64,000 bases of DNA from CAIOHW01 sp964432565 (GTDB lineage Bacteria; Bdellovibrionota; UBA1018): assembly GCA_964432565.1 (NCBI GenBank), contig CAYSOA010000011.1, positions 1 to 64,000 on the forward strand. Reading direction: 5' to 3'. A program made the position numbers and the translations under genes. Numbering within the stretch: the first letter of the stretch is position 1; every line of letters starts with the position of its first letter. Below the pieces are notes generated by a model. The model had not been told where the DNA came from, searched no databases, and was given only the letters and a program-made list of their open reading frames with translations. Positions 41,279 through 49,452 of this stretch are shown here, piece after piece.

Positions 41279-42592
41279 TCAGTTCTGCGACGAGCCTGGC
41301 TTGTAGAAGACTTCGGCCGTATCACTGCCGGAGAGGCGGGCGCTGCCGTTCAGGCGAACCGCCCAGCCCGTGGCCCGGTTCATTGCGACGTCATCGGCGG
41401 TTACCACGCGGGGCTGATCCTCGATGTAACCGGCAAAGCTCCAGCCATTTTCGGCATCCTGCGGGATGGTCACCGCTTGTGACCTGTCTCCGTTGGGGTA
41501 GCGCACCACTTCGATGGTCGAGATATTGGGTTCGTGGTCGAGCATCAGCAGGACCGTCAGCAGGCTCATTCGCTGGACTTCGAGCGACTGCTGGATGGTG
41601 TTCAGCATCGAGCTCGTCTGGCTGACGCAGAAGTTCTGCGCCGTGCCGCCCATGTCCTGGGCAAGCCGGGAGTACTGGAATCCAGAGTAAGAGCCGGCAC
41701 CGTAGCAGTTGCCTCCGGTTGCGACCGCGGCGTGAAGCTGAACCTGCGAGGCGCTGGGGCGAAGAGCTTCGAGCTCACCGCGGAAGTGATCCCGCAGGTC
41801 GACGAGCGACTGCGCGGCAAAACCGGAAGGATATTGGTCCAGGGTTCGTCCGACAACGCAGCCATTCGCCTGCAGCGAGGGAGAGCCGCAGCTGATGATG
41901 GTCGCCCGTTCCATCGTCGGGTAATCACATGGAGCCTGGTAGGAAGTGTTGTTCTGCGTTCTTTCGCAGATCATGCGACCTGATGTGTCGTCACCATTGC
42001 CAAGAACGATCACCACCAGCAGGGCATCATCCCGATGAAAACCGGTATCGCTGAACTGGTTCTTGAGCTGGCTCGTCAGAGTAAAAAGCCCCGCCTCTTG
42101 ACCGCTGTTGGTCGCGGTCGGCGCAAGTCGATAGCGGTAGTCGGTGTACTGCGAAGGCCGCCTGAAGAATGAAGAGACGATGGTTCCTGGTTCGTTCTGT
42201 GAAAATAGGGCGCCGGGATAGGGGACTCGCCACTCGCTCTCACCCCAGTTTCGATCGTGCTTCGAGGCCACAATCTGACTAAAGAGCCGTGTCGAGGCGT
42301 TTCCGGTCAGGGGGATGGCGGCAAAATGGTAGTCCCAGCCCGTATTTTCGAGATTGGAGAGGAATTTTGGGACTTCGGTGCCGATCGACGAGTAGACCTC
42401 CTTCATCGAACCCGTGTTGTCCTGCGCGAGCAGGATGTCCACTTTGGGGGCCAGCGTGAAGTAGCCGGGAGCTTCGGCGACGCTGAGGGTGCTGATCGTC
42501 TCGAAGCTCTCCTTTCCGCAGGCGCTGAGCGAGGCCGCCAGAACGCTGGCCAGACCGAAACGAAGCAGGGGGTGTCGTGCAATCCTGTTCAT
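41279..42592 (-). CDS. VWA-like exported lipoprotein
   Basis: A 437-residue lipoprotein (lipobox L-S-A-C, Cys 25). After about 25 residues comes a von Willebrand factor A-type fold: V-D-I-L-L-A-Q-D-N-T-G-S-M with a metal-site-like D-x-x-G-S (Asp 58), and helices alternating with strands such as A-L-L-V-V-I-V-L-G. Classical MIDAS is D-x-S-G-S; here D-N-T-G-S keeps Asp and Ser but has Thr/Asn between. Several Cys (about 10) suggest disulfides. The function is unknown; VWA lipoproteins often bind ligands or proteins in the envelope. ATG 42592 with GAGGAAGAG is the chosen start. Confidence 0.75.
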   Translation of the reverse strand: MNRIARHPLLRFGLASVLAASLSACGKESFETISTLSVAEAPGYFTLAPKVDILLAQDNTGSMKEVYSSIGTEVPKFLSNLENTGWDYHFAAIPLTGNASTRLFSQIVASKHDRNWGESEWRVPYPGALFSQNEPGTIVSSFFRRPSQYTDYRYRLAPTATNSGQEAGLFTLTSQLKNQFSDTGFHRDDALLVVIVLGNGDDTSGRMICERTQNNTSYQAPCDYPTMERATIISCGSPSLQANGCVVGRTLDQYPSGFAAQSLVDLRDHFRGELEALRPSASQVQLHAAVATGGNCYGAGSYSGFQYSRLAQDMGGTAQNFCVSQTSSMLNTIQQSLEVQRMSLLTVLLMLDHEPNISTIEVVRYPNGDRSQAVTIPQDAENGWSFAGYIEDQPRVVTADDVAMNRATGWAVRLNGSARLSGSDTAEVFYKPGSSQN

Positions 42593-42800
42593 ATGAAACT
42601 CTTCCTCACGGGTCTGGTAACGCAAGGACGGTGCCACGACGGGTGCTTTTAGGAAGCCTGAAAAGTTTTGAGATATCGGAAGTTTACAAGTGACTCATCA
42701 GGGGAGTGGAGAGGCCTGGGGCTCCTGATTCTGGCAGGAAGCCTGTCAACTGTCGAAAGTTTGTACGAATTCGGAGAGGCTTCGGTACACTGAGGAACAT

Positions 42801-43652
42801 ATGGAAAACACAGGGAACGTGTTTTTTTCGGGTAAGGAAGATGCGGCCATCTGGTTTGTCGCCTTGGACCATGAAAAATGGATCGGGCCGATGTCAGCCA
42901 GCGAGATCGTCGCTCGCATCCAGAAGGGCGAGCTGACGTGGGCCCACTACGGTTGGTGCAAGGGGCAGGCGCGCTGGGAGCGAGTTTGTGACATCCCTGC
43001 ATTTCGGGCCGCAGTGCCGGCGCAACCGAACAAGATCATCGAGGTCGAGGTCCAAAAGAGCGCCCAGAAGGCCTCCAGGAAAACCTCGGCGCCTCCGCCT
43101 CCGTCGCGAAAGGCACAGAGCTGGTACCTCTATTACAACGACTCGCAGTTCGGTCCCTTCACGGAACAGGACATTCATCGCTTTCTGCGCATCGGAAAGA
43201 TTCACGGTGACGTTCATGTCTGGAAGGACGGGATGTCGACCTGGGAGAAGCTCAAGCGCGTCGATCACTTCAAGGAGAGTGTCGCCGAATCAAAGTCGGC
43301 ACGCATCGCCCGGAAGACGGAGCGTCGAAGGGCTCCTCGCGTGCCGGTGGTGGCCCGAAGCCTGATGAGCGCTGCAGGAAAGGTATTTTCGGCCGTCTGC
43401 CGGGATGTGAGCATCGGGGGCATGCAGGTACTGACTCGCGACCTTCCCGGACCTGTGGGAGCGCGGCTCAAGCTCAATATCAGCGCCCCGGTCACCGTGG
43501 CGGGACGCAAGATCGAATCGTTCGTCGCTGAGGGAGAAATCGTGCGTCTGCTTGAGGACGGCAAGGGGTTCAGTTTCCGTTTCGAAAAACTGAGTGATCA
43601 TTCGAGGCGCTGCATTGAGGCCTACATCCAGTCGAGCGAGATCCGAAAATGA
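42801..43652 (+). CDS. Double GYF-like domain plus PilZ c-di-GMP-binding protein
   Basis: A 283-residue protein. Two GYF_2-like modules lie at about 17-65 (W-F-V-A-L, G-P-M-S, I-V-A-R-I-Q-K-G-E-L) and 106-160 (W-Y-L-Y-Y, G-P-F-T, D-I-H-R-F-L). A PilZ domain follows from about 172, with the R-R-x-P-R motif at about 174-178 and D-V-S-I-G-G-M-Q-V; both are c-di-GMP contact sites. It therefore probably couples c-di-GMP to a protein interaction through the GYF modules. No membrane helix is seen. The next gene overlaps by 4 bases. The GYF domain also occurs in the separate small gene at 48715 and in Myxococcus GltJ. Confidence 0.85.
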   Translation: MENTGNVFFSGKEDAAIWFVALDHEKWIGPMSASEIVARIQKGELTWAHYGWCKGQARWERVCDIPAFRAAVPAQPNKIIEVEVQKSAQKASRKTSAPPPPSRKAQSWYLYYNDSQFGPFTEQDIHRFLRIGKIHGDVHVWKDGMSTWEKLKRVDHFKESVAESKSARIARKTERRRAPRVPVVARSLMSAAGKVFSAVCRDVSIGGMQVLTRDLPGPVGARLKLNISAPVTVAGRKIESFVAEGEIVRLLEDGKGFSFRFEKLSDHSRRCIEAYIQSSEIRK

Positions 43653-44587
43653 GCGGAACCGAAAAGTGGGGTGCCGAGAGCCTGAGGCCTCGGGGGTTTC
43701 CCGGGCTTCCTGAAGACTGGAGCAGTAGCTGGAATATCCAGCCGTCGACGTCCTCCAACCTGAATCTCTTTTCGATGCTCCATCGGCGCCGCGATGCCGA
43801 AGGGGAAAAGTCGGAAGAGGCGTTCCGGGGACTCGTCGTTTTTCACGGACAGGGCGAGCATGGCGGCCGCTATGGCCATTTCCCGCACTTTTTAAAGGAA
43901 TGCGTCGATGTCGTGGCGACCCAGGATCATCGAGGTCATGGGCGGTCCGAGGGGGTTCGTGGTCACGTCGAGCGGTTCGATGATTATGTCGAAGATGCCC
44001 GGAGTTTCGTTGAGCGGTTGATCGAGCAGTTGAAGCGGGAAGGGCGCAAGCCCGTTCTCCATCTTTTCGGACACAGCATGGGAGGACTGATCTCCCTTCG
44101 GCTTCTCCAAAAATATCCCCAGATTCCCTTTGCGAGTGCCACGCTCAGCGCGCCTCTGCTGGGGCTGAAGTTCGAGGTTCCGCTTGCGAAGCGTGTCGTG
44201 GGCCATGCCCTTTCGAGAGTCCTTGGCGGCCTGCAGCTGGAGACGGGGCTCGACTCTTCGCTGGTTTCGCATGACCCCGAAGTGGTGGCCGCTTATCGTG
44301 CCGATCGTCTGGTTCACTCGAAGGCGACGGCCCGATTTTTCACCGAGATGCTGACGGCCATTCGAGAGGCTCGTTCCGAAGAGCGCCTTCCCGTTCCCGT
44401 TCAGTTTCTGGTGCCGCTTTCGGATGGACTGGTTGATTCGGGGGCCACTCTCGAATTCGCCGAGCGGCAGGTCGCTCCGGAGAAGAAGGTGGTTCGTTAT
44501 GAGGGCTTTTACCACGAGTCCTTCAATGAGGTTCAGAAGGAGAGGGCATTCGCCGACCTATGCCAATGGATACAAAAGCACAGCTGA
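43649..44587 (+). CDS. Monoacylglycerol lipase-like alpha/beta hydrolase
   Basis: A 312-residue serine hydrolase. It has V-F-H-G-Q-G-E-H-G-G-R-Y (oxyanion/helical motif near 65-76), D-H-R-G-H-G-R-S and the nucleophile Ser 143 in G-H-S-M-G-G. Asp lies in P-L-S-D-G-L-V-D and His in G-F-Y-H-E-S-F-N-E. This matches the lysophospholipase/MGL family (PldB-like). Substrate unproven. The ATG overlaps the PilZ gene stop by 4 bases (ATGA), linking it to c-di-GMP signalling by co-translation. The pyrE start overlaps its end by 28 bases. Confidence 0.86.
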   Translation: MSGTEKWGAESLRPRGFPGLPEDWSSSWNIQPSTSSNLNLFSMLHRRRDAEGEKSEEAFRGLVVFHGQGEHGGRYGHFPHFLKECVDVVATQDHRGHGRSEGVRGHVERFDDYVEDARSFVERLIEQLKREGRKPVLHLFGHSMGGLISLRLLQKYPQIPFASATLSAPLLGLKFEVPLAKRVVGHALSRVLGGLQLETGLDSSLVSHDPEVVAAYRADRLVHSKATARFFTEMLTAIREARSEERLPVPVQFLVPLSDGLVDSGATLEFAERQVAPEKKVVRYEGFYHESFNEVQKERAFADLCQWIQKHS

Positions 44588-45144
44588 TTCGGCTCATTCT
44601 TGAACGGAGCTACCGGGAAGGCAGCTTCACTCTCGCATCGGGGAAGAAGTCCTCCTTCTATATTGACCTCAAGGCAACCACGCTCTCGGCCAGAGGCGCG
44701 TTCTTGATCGGCGTCCTGGCGATCGAGCGCCTGCGTGAGGGCGGCCTTCTGGACCGGATCCAGGGTGTAGGCGGTCTGACTCTCGGCGCCGACCCCATTG
44801 CAACGGCCATCTCGCTGGCGAGTCTGAACGCTGGATTGGGGCAGGAGGGTATTGCAGCCTTCATCGTCCGCAAGGAGGCCAAGGGACATGGAACGGGCCG
44901 CTTCATTGAGGGAGCCGAGAATCTGCGGGCGGGTGCCAGAGTCGTCGTTGTCGAAGACGTCTCGACCACGGGTGCGTCGGCGTGGACGGCCGTCGAAAGA
45001 ATGCGTGATGCCGGCTACGATGTCGCGGCCGTCTTGACGGTCGTCGACCGGCAGCAGGGAGCCGCCGAAATGCTGGGTGCGCGAGGCGTTCCTTTGATGG
45101 CTCTGCTCAGGCTTTCAGACCTGCAATCACCGTATCCTGGCTGA
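44560..45144 (+). CDS. pyrE: Orotate phosphoribosyltransferase
   Basis: A 194-residue PyrE. It has the PRPP-binding motif V-V-V-E-D-V-S-T-T-G-A-S at about 127-138 and the F-x-L-x-S-G-K-K-S region at about 23-30. It makes OMP from orotate and PRPP in pyrimidine synthesis. ATG 44560 or 44566 is possible. Its 3' end overlaps the convergent nadB gene by 38 bases. Confidence 0.93.
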   Translation: MPMDTKAQLIRLILERSYREGSFTLASGKKSSFYIDLKATTLSARGAFLIGVLAIERLREGGLLDRIQGVGGLTLGADPIATAISLASLNAGLGQEGIAAFIVRKEAKGHGTGRFIEGAENLRAGARVVVVEDVSTTGASAWTAVERMRDAGYDVAAVLTVVDRQQGAAEMLGARGVPLMALLRLSDLQSPYPG

Positions 45145-46735
45145 ACCGTTCGTCATTGCGATCTGGGTAATCCACCGTATGGTGCAGACCTCGGCTTTCC
45201 TTGCGTGTGATTGCCGAATCGACGATCAGCTCGGCCACCGTCAGAAGGTTTCGCAGCTCGATCAGATCCCTCGTCAGCAGATGGTTCCAATAGTAGGTGT
45301 TCACTTCTTCTTTCAGCAGGGCCAGGCGCCTACGGGCACGATCGAGACGACGGTTGCTTCGAACGATGCCCACATAATTCCACATCAGGGTGCGCACTTC
45401 GAGCCAGTTGGCGGCAATGTCGATCTGTTCTTCGAGCGGGACGGCCTTGCCGGAGTCCCATTCAGGAATGGTCGTCGGGGCAGCGGGTCGGGAGCCGTGT
45501 CCTGATCCGCCCGGCATGAGCGATTCCAGATAGTTCGCCGCATGAAGAACGACTCTGTGGGCGAAAACCACGGCCTCAAGCAGGGAGTTGCTGGCCAGTC
45601 GATTGGCTCCGTGCAGTCCGGTGCAGGCCACTTCGCCGATGGCATAAAGACCGGGAAGCGTGCTCTCGCCGTGGGCATTGACCAGCACTCCGCCGCACAT
45701 GTAGTGCGCCGCCGGAACGACGGGGATGGGCTCGGCTTCAATGCGAATTCCGAGGTCGGCACAGGTGCGGGAAATATTGGGAAACTTGCGGCCCGCCTCG
45801 GGAATGGCGGTGGCGTCCAGCCAGGCATGGCGATGTCCCGTTCGTTTCATCTCGGCATCAATCGCCCGAGCCACGACATCTCGAGGAGCGAGATCCCCCC
45901 GCTCGTCGTAACGCGGCATGAAGGCCTCTCCGTCGAGATTTCTCAAAACGGCTCCCTCTCCCCTCAGGGCTTCCGAGATCAGGAAGGTGCGGGCCGAGGG
46001 ATGATAGAGACAGGTGGGATGGAACTGCATGAACTCGAGGTTGGCGACCTGCGCTCCCGCACGGTGGGCCATGGCAATACCGTCTCCCGTCGAGACATCC
46101 GGGTTTGAAGTGTAGAGGTAGACCTTCCCGGCCCCACCGGTGGCCAGCACCGTCAGATCGGCTGAAAGCGTTCGAATGCGACCCGTTTCGGTGTCGAGCG
46201 CATAGGCGCCCAGGCAGCGTCCCTGTTTTCGCCAGCGTTTGAAGGCCTTGCCCTCGGTGATCAGATCGATGGCAATCTGTCGTTCGAGAACGGTGATGCG
46301 AGGATGGCTTCGGATTTGTTCGAGAAGGGCGCGCTCGATCTCCATGCCGGTCAGATCTTCGGCGTGCAGGATTCGCCGGCGACTGTGGCCGCCCTCCCGA
46401 TGCAGGTCAAACCCATCCGTCGCTCGCCTCGTAAAACGAACGCCCCAGTCGATCAGTTCGCGTACCCGTTCCGGGCCCTCTTCGACGCAAATGCGCACGA
46501 TCTCCCCACGGCAGAGTCCGGCACCTGCCGCGAGCGTGTCCCGATGATGCTCATCAAAGCTGTCCTTCTCGGACCAGACCGAGGCGATTCCTCCCTGGGC
46601 ATAACGAGTCGACCCTTCGGTGACGAGATCCTTTGCCACCAATGTCACCTGTATGTCGGGCAGTCGCTCGACCATTTTCAGGGCGCACGAAAGACCGGCA
46701 ATTCCCGTTCCGAGAATCAAGACTTGAGGTACCAT
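45107..46735 (-). CDS. nadB: L-aspartate oxidase
   Basis: A 542-residue flavoprotein of the NadB/SdhA family. It has FAD-binding L-G-T-G-I-A-G-L-S-C-A-L at the N-terminus and S-T-R-Y-A-Q-G-G-I-A. Further on are the active-site L-E-F-M-Q-F-H-P-T and M-C-G-G-V region and the R-x-E-L/Arg-rich C-terminal helical region. It oxidises aspartate to iminoaspartate, first step of de novo NAD synthesis. nadA/nadC are not adjacent. It is divergent from alr with only 50 bases between, and its end overlaps pyrE. Confidence 0.94.
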   Translation of the reverse strand: MVPQVLILGTGIAGLSCALKMVERLPDIQVTLVAKDLVTEGSTRYAQGGIASVWSEKDSFDEHHRDTLAAGAGLCRGEIVRICVEEGPERVRELIDWGVRFTRRATDGFDLHREGGHSRRRILHAEDLTGMEIERALLEQIRSHPRITVLERQIAIDLITEGKAFKRWRKQGRCLGAYALDTETGRIRTLSADLTVLATGGAGKVYLYTSNPDVSTGDGIAMAHRAGAQVANLEFMQFHPTCLYHPSARTFLISEALRGEGAVLRNLDGEAFMPRYDERGDLAPRDVVARAIDAEMKRTGHRHAWLDATAIPEAGRKFPNISRTCADLGIRIEAEPIPVVPAAHYMCGGVLVNAHGESTLPGLYAIGEVACTGLHGANRLASNSLLEAVVFAHRVVLHAANYLESLMPGGSGHGSRPAAPTTIPEWDSGKAVPLEEQIDIAANWLEVRTLMWNYVGIVRSNRRLDRARRRLALLKEEVNTYYWNHLLTRDLIELRNLLTVAELIVDSAITRKESRGLHHTVDYPDRNDERFSQDTVIAGLKA

Positions 46736-46785
46736 TTAAGGGTGAGCTTATCAGTGTGCCGTGAGTCTGTCGTCGGGGAGATTTC

Positions 46786-47952
46786 ATGCTTGAGCTGCGC
46801 GCCGTTGCACGCCTGAATGCCGCCGCGCTTCGATCCAATTTGAGGCGGGTCTGCGCCTGGGCGCCCGGTCAGAGAGTTCTCGCCATGGTCAAGGCCGACG
46901 CCTATGGTCACGGGGCCGTATGGGCGGCCGCGACTCTGTTGAAGGAATCCCGGGTCGCCGCCCTCGGGGTAGCGACGCTTGCCGAAGGCATCGAGCTGCG
47001 GGAAGGACTGGGGTCGAAAGTCGCTCGCATGCCGGTCATCGTCTTTTCAGGAGCGACGCCCTGGTCTTTAGGAGGAGCCGGACGTGAGCTGGGACCACTC
47101 TTCGAGCGCCATCAGTTGACGGCGGTGATTTCATCCATCGAAGACTGGCGCAGTTTTCATGGCAGTTCTTCTCGAAGCTGGTCTCGACGCATTCCCTTTG
47201 AGCTGAAGTTCAATACGGGAATGAATCGTCTGGGGATCGATCTACAGCATCTGGCCGAAGTTCGGCGGGATCTGGTTGCCTTGCGTCAGCGGGGAATCGT
47301 ACCTGGTGGGATCTTTTCTCATCTGGCAGTCGGTGAGGACGCCTCCCACCCGTGTAGTCGCAGGCAGTGCGAAGGGTTCGAGGTCATCTTCAGGGAACTC
47401 TCGAGTATTCTTCCGGATTCGGTCGACTTTCATCTGGCCAACAGTGCGGCAGCGAGCGATGCGGAAGCCTGGAGGCCGGCTCGCGTCACCCGGCGCATTC
47501 GGCCGGGCCTTGCGCTCTACGGAATCGCTCCAGAAGGTTCGGCGAATAACGCGGGACTCACTCCGGTGCTGACTTTGCAGGCTCCCGTCATTCAGGTGCG
47601 GCGAGTGCGGCCCGAAGATAGCGTGGGATACGGAGCCTGGTACCGTGCTCGCCGGTCGGGCCGGGTGGCCATTCTGGGGATTGGCTACGCCGACGGAATT
47701 TTGAGGGCCTGGGGACATCGAGACTCCGGCGCCAGAGTGCGAATGGGCGGGCGTGGTCGTTCTTTCACGGGCCCCATCTCGATGGACCTTTGTGCGGTGG
47801 AGGCGGATTCCAAAACACGTTGCGGCGACTGGGCAACACTCTGGGGCGAAGGGATTGATCCTTGGAAACAGGCTACCTCGGCCGGGACGATTCCCTACGA
47901 GATTTTGACATCCCTGTCGCGTCGGGTACAAAGAGTTTATGTCCGCAGCTGA
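46786..47952 (+). CDS. alr: Alanine racemase
   Basis: A 388-residue fold-type III PLP enzyme. PLP-binding Lys 36 is in M-V-K-A-D-A-Y-G-H-G. The second domain contains V-G-Y-G-A-W-Y and G-I-G-Y-A-D-G, which includes the catalytic Tyr region, and S-M-D-L-C. It makes D-Ala for peptidoglycan. The ATG has GGGGAG nearby. Its end overlaps the mlaF-like ATPase gene by 14 bases. Confidence 0.94.
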   Translation: MLELRAVARLNAAALRSNLRRVCAWAPGQRVLAMVKADAYGHGAVWAAATLLKESRVAALGVATLAEGIELREGLGSKVARMPVIVFSGATPWSLGGAGRELGPLFERHQLTAVISSIEDWRSFHGSSSRSWSRRIPFELKFNTGMNRLGIDLQHLAEVRRDLVALRQRGIVPGGIFSHLAVGEDASHPCSRRQCEGFEVIFRELSSILPDSVDFHLANSAAASDAEAWRPARVTRRIRPGLALYGIAPEGSANNAGLTPVLTLQAPVIQVRRVRPEDSVGYGAWYRARRSGRVAILGIGYADGILRAWGHRDSGARVRMGGRGRSFTGPISMDLCAVEADSKTRCGDWATLWGEGIDPWKQATSAGTIPYEILTSLSRRVQRVYVRS

Positions 47953-48718
47953 TTCGGAATCCGGCACCATCCGTTTCGTGAACGTCCACAAATCCTTTCG
48001 CGGCGGTCGTGATGCCGTCCTCAAGGGGCTTTCAGCCGAATTTCCGAATGGAAAGCTGACCTATATTCTGGGTCCCTCGGGAGTGGGCAAGAGCGTCACT
48101 CTCAAGCACATTCTCGGTCTGCTGAAGCCGGACTCCGGTGAGGTGTGGGTTGCCGGCCGGAACATGTCCGAGATCACCGGTCGTGAACTTGCCGAGCACC
48201 GCAAGGTTTTCGGAATGCTTTTTCAGAATTCGGCACTCTTTGACGACATGACTATTTTCGAGAATGTCGCCTTTCCGCTTCGCGAGCACACGAAGCTTTC
48301 TGAAGAGGAGATCTTCGAGAAGGTGACGACCAGCCTCGAAGTCCTGGGAATGAAGACCGGCTTCGACAAGTATCCGAACGAACTCTCAGGCGGCATGAAG
48401 AAACGCGTGGCGCTGGCTCGGGCCATCATTCGCGAACCTCGCATTCTGCTCTATGACGAGCCCACCACGGGACTGGATCCGGTTACCCGGGTGACGGTCG
48501 ATGAACTTATCGAAACGCTCAAGAGGAAGTTCGGGCTGACCTCGCTCGTCATCAGTCACGACATCCCCTCGGCGCTTCGCCTTGCCGACCAGATTGCCTT
48601 CCTGCAGGATGGCAAGTTTGCCTTTTGGGGAACTCCCGAAGAGTTCAAGAACTCGGAAAACGAGGCCATTCGAAGATTTCTGGATGCCGACCGGATGAGT
48701 TTCAAGGTGCTTCAATGA
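47939..48718 (+). CDS. mlaF: MlaF-type ABC transporter ATP-binding protein
   Basis: A 259-residue ATPase. Walker A is G-P-S-G-V-G-K-S at about 44-51; Q-loop, signature L-S-G-G-M-K-K-R near 143-150, and Walker B I-L-L-Y-D-E-P-T-T-G-L-D-P follow. The G-L-L-K-P-D-S-G-E and L-S-G-G-M-K-K-R features fit the MlaF/Ttg2A/MKL group that moves phospholipids between membranes. The MlaE permease and MlaD MCE protein genes are not beside it here, so it may be a component encoded away from its partners. It overlaps alr and couples by ATGA to the small GYF gene. Confidence 0.9.
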   Translation: MSAADSESGTIRFVNVHKSFRGGRDAVLKGLSAEFPNGKLTYILGPSGVGKSVTLKHILGLLKPDSGEVWVAGRNMSEITGRELAEHRKVFGMLFQNSALFDDMTIFENVAFPLREHTKLSEEEIFEKVTTSLEVLGMKTGFDKYPNELSGGMKKRVALARAIIREPRILLYDEPTTGLDPVTRVTVDELIETLKRKFGLTSLVISHDIPSALRLADQIAFLQDGKFAFWGTPEEFKNSENEAIRRFLDADRMSFKVLQ

Positions 48719-49113
48719 CGCGCTGGATGGTTCGAACCAGCAAGAACGAGCTCGTTGGCCCATTTGAACAGGAGCAGCTGGTTGCGGACATCCGGTCGGG
48801 TCGATGGGAACTGCGTGACGAAGTCTGCCGCGAGAACCATTACTGGTTCGCGTTTCATGAGTCTGCCGAACTGTTTGCTCAACTGGGGATCTCCTGGCCG
48901 GAGCGCATGGCATCGAGTGACTCCGATGACGAAGAAACCGATGAGATTACCGAGACACAGACGGCGACGGCCCTGACCTCCTCGTCGCTGGCGACTCACT
49001 CCTACGGCGCTGACCTCCAGCCCCGTCCATGGTGGAATCACCCTCTTCTTTGGCTTGGCTTGCTGGGCATGGTGGTGGTGGCCCTGGTGCTTCTCTTGCT
49101 CGGACCGCTCTGA
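48715..49113 (+). CDS. GYF-domain protein with C-terminal membrane anchor
   Basis: A 132-residue protein. An N-terminal GYF_2-like module (W-M-V-R-T-S, L-V-G-P-F-E-Q-E-Q-L, I-R-S-G-R-W-E-L) covers about 4-55; an acidic and Thr-rich linker follows. One membrane helix sits at the very C-terminus (L-L-W-L-G-L-L-G-M-V-V-V-A-L-V-L, about 110-128). The GYF part is thus cytoplasmic and tail-anchored. Its ATG overlaps the mlaF stop by 4 bases (ATGA), so it may be part of the same membrane-lipid transport context. Its last 76 bases overlap the convergent DUF721 gene. Confidence 0.78.
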   Translation: MTRWMVRTSKNELVGPFEQEQLVADIRSGRWELRDEVCRENHYWFAFHESAELFAQLGISWPERMASSDSDDEETDEITETQTATALTSSSLATHSYGADLQPRPWWNHPLLWLGLLGMVVVALVLLLLGPL

Positions 49114-49409
49114 TTTCTGGGGTCGATGAAATGAAGGTCCTTCAGGATGGCCGACTCTTCGCTGACCCCCTGGTTCAGGATTTCTAAAATCTGCCTGCGA
49201 CGGTGGTGGAGTTCCGAGCGCCAGATCGGGTGTCCTACCTCAACGTGCAGAACGCCGTCTTCAACTCTCACGGCGTGGGCGTGTTTGGCGATGATGGGTC
49301 CCACCGCAGCTTCCCATCTCGAGACTGCCTCGGCCTCTTTCAGTCGTTTCTGAAAGGCCTTGGGGAGTCTCCCTCCCAGCAGGATGTCCTTGAGGGTGTT
49401 GAAAGCCAC
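49038..49409 (-). CDS. DUF721/DciA-like protein
   Basis: A 123-residue protein. The DUF721 core is visible: W-x-x-x-V-G-P-I-I-A-K-H-A at about 32-44, then L-H-V-E-V-G-H-P-I-W-R-S-E-L. DUF721 proteins are the DciA group, which helps load the replicative helicase in many bacteria. A C-terminal Ser/Thr/Arg-rich tail replaces any further domain. The start is GTG with weak Shine-Dalgarno. It is convergent with the GYF gene, overlapping it by 76 bases, and divergent from leuS with a 43-base gap. Confidence 0.78.
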   Translation of the reverse strand: MAFNTLKDILLGGRLPKAFQKRLKEAEAVSRWEAAVGPIIAKHAHAVRVEDGVLHVEVGHPIWRSELHHRRRQILEILNQGVSEESAILKDLHFIDPRNQSGPSKRSTRATTTMPSKPSQRRG

Positions 49410-49452
49410 AAAATGAGGCCTAGCACAGAACGAAAAAAATCTGTTATCGACA

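Noticed and set aside
42761..42791. TTGTAC and TACACT as a promoter for the PilZ gene
   Set aside because: The spacer is 19 bases and the -10 is only 9 bases before the ATG, so the transcript would lack the good GAGGA ribosome site.
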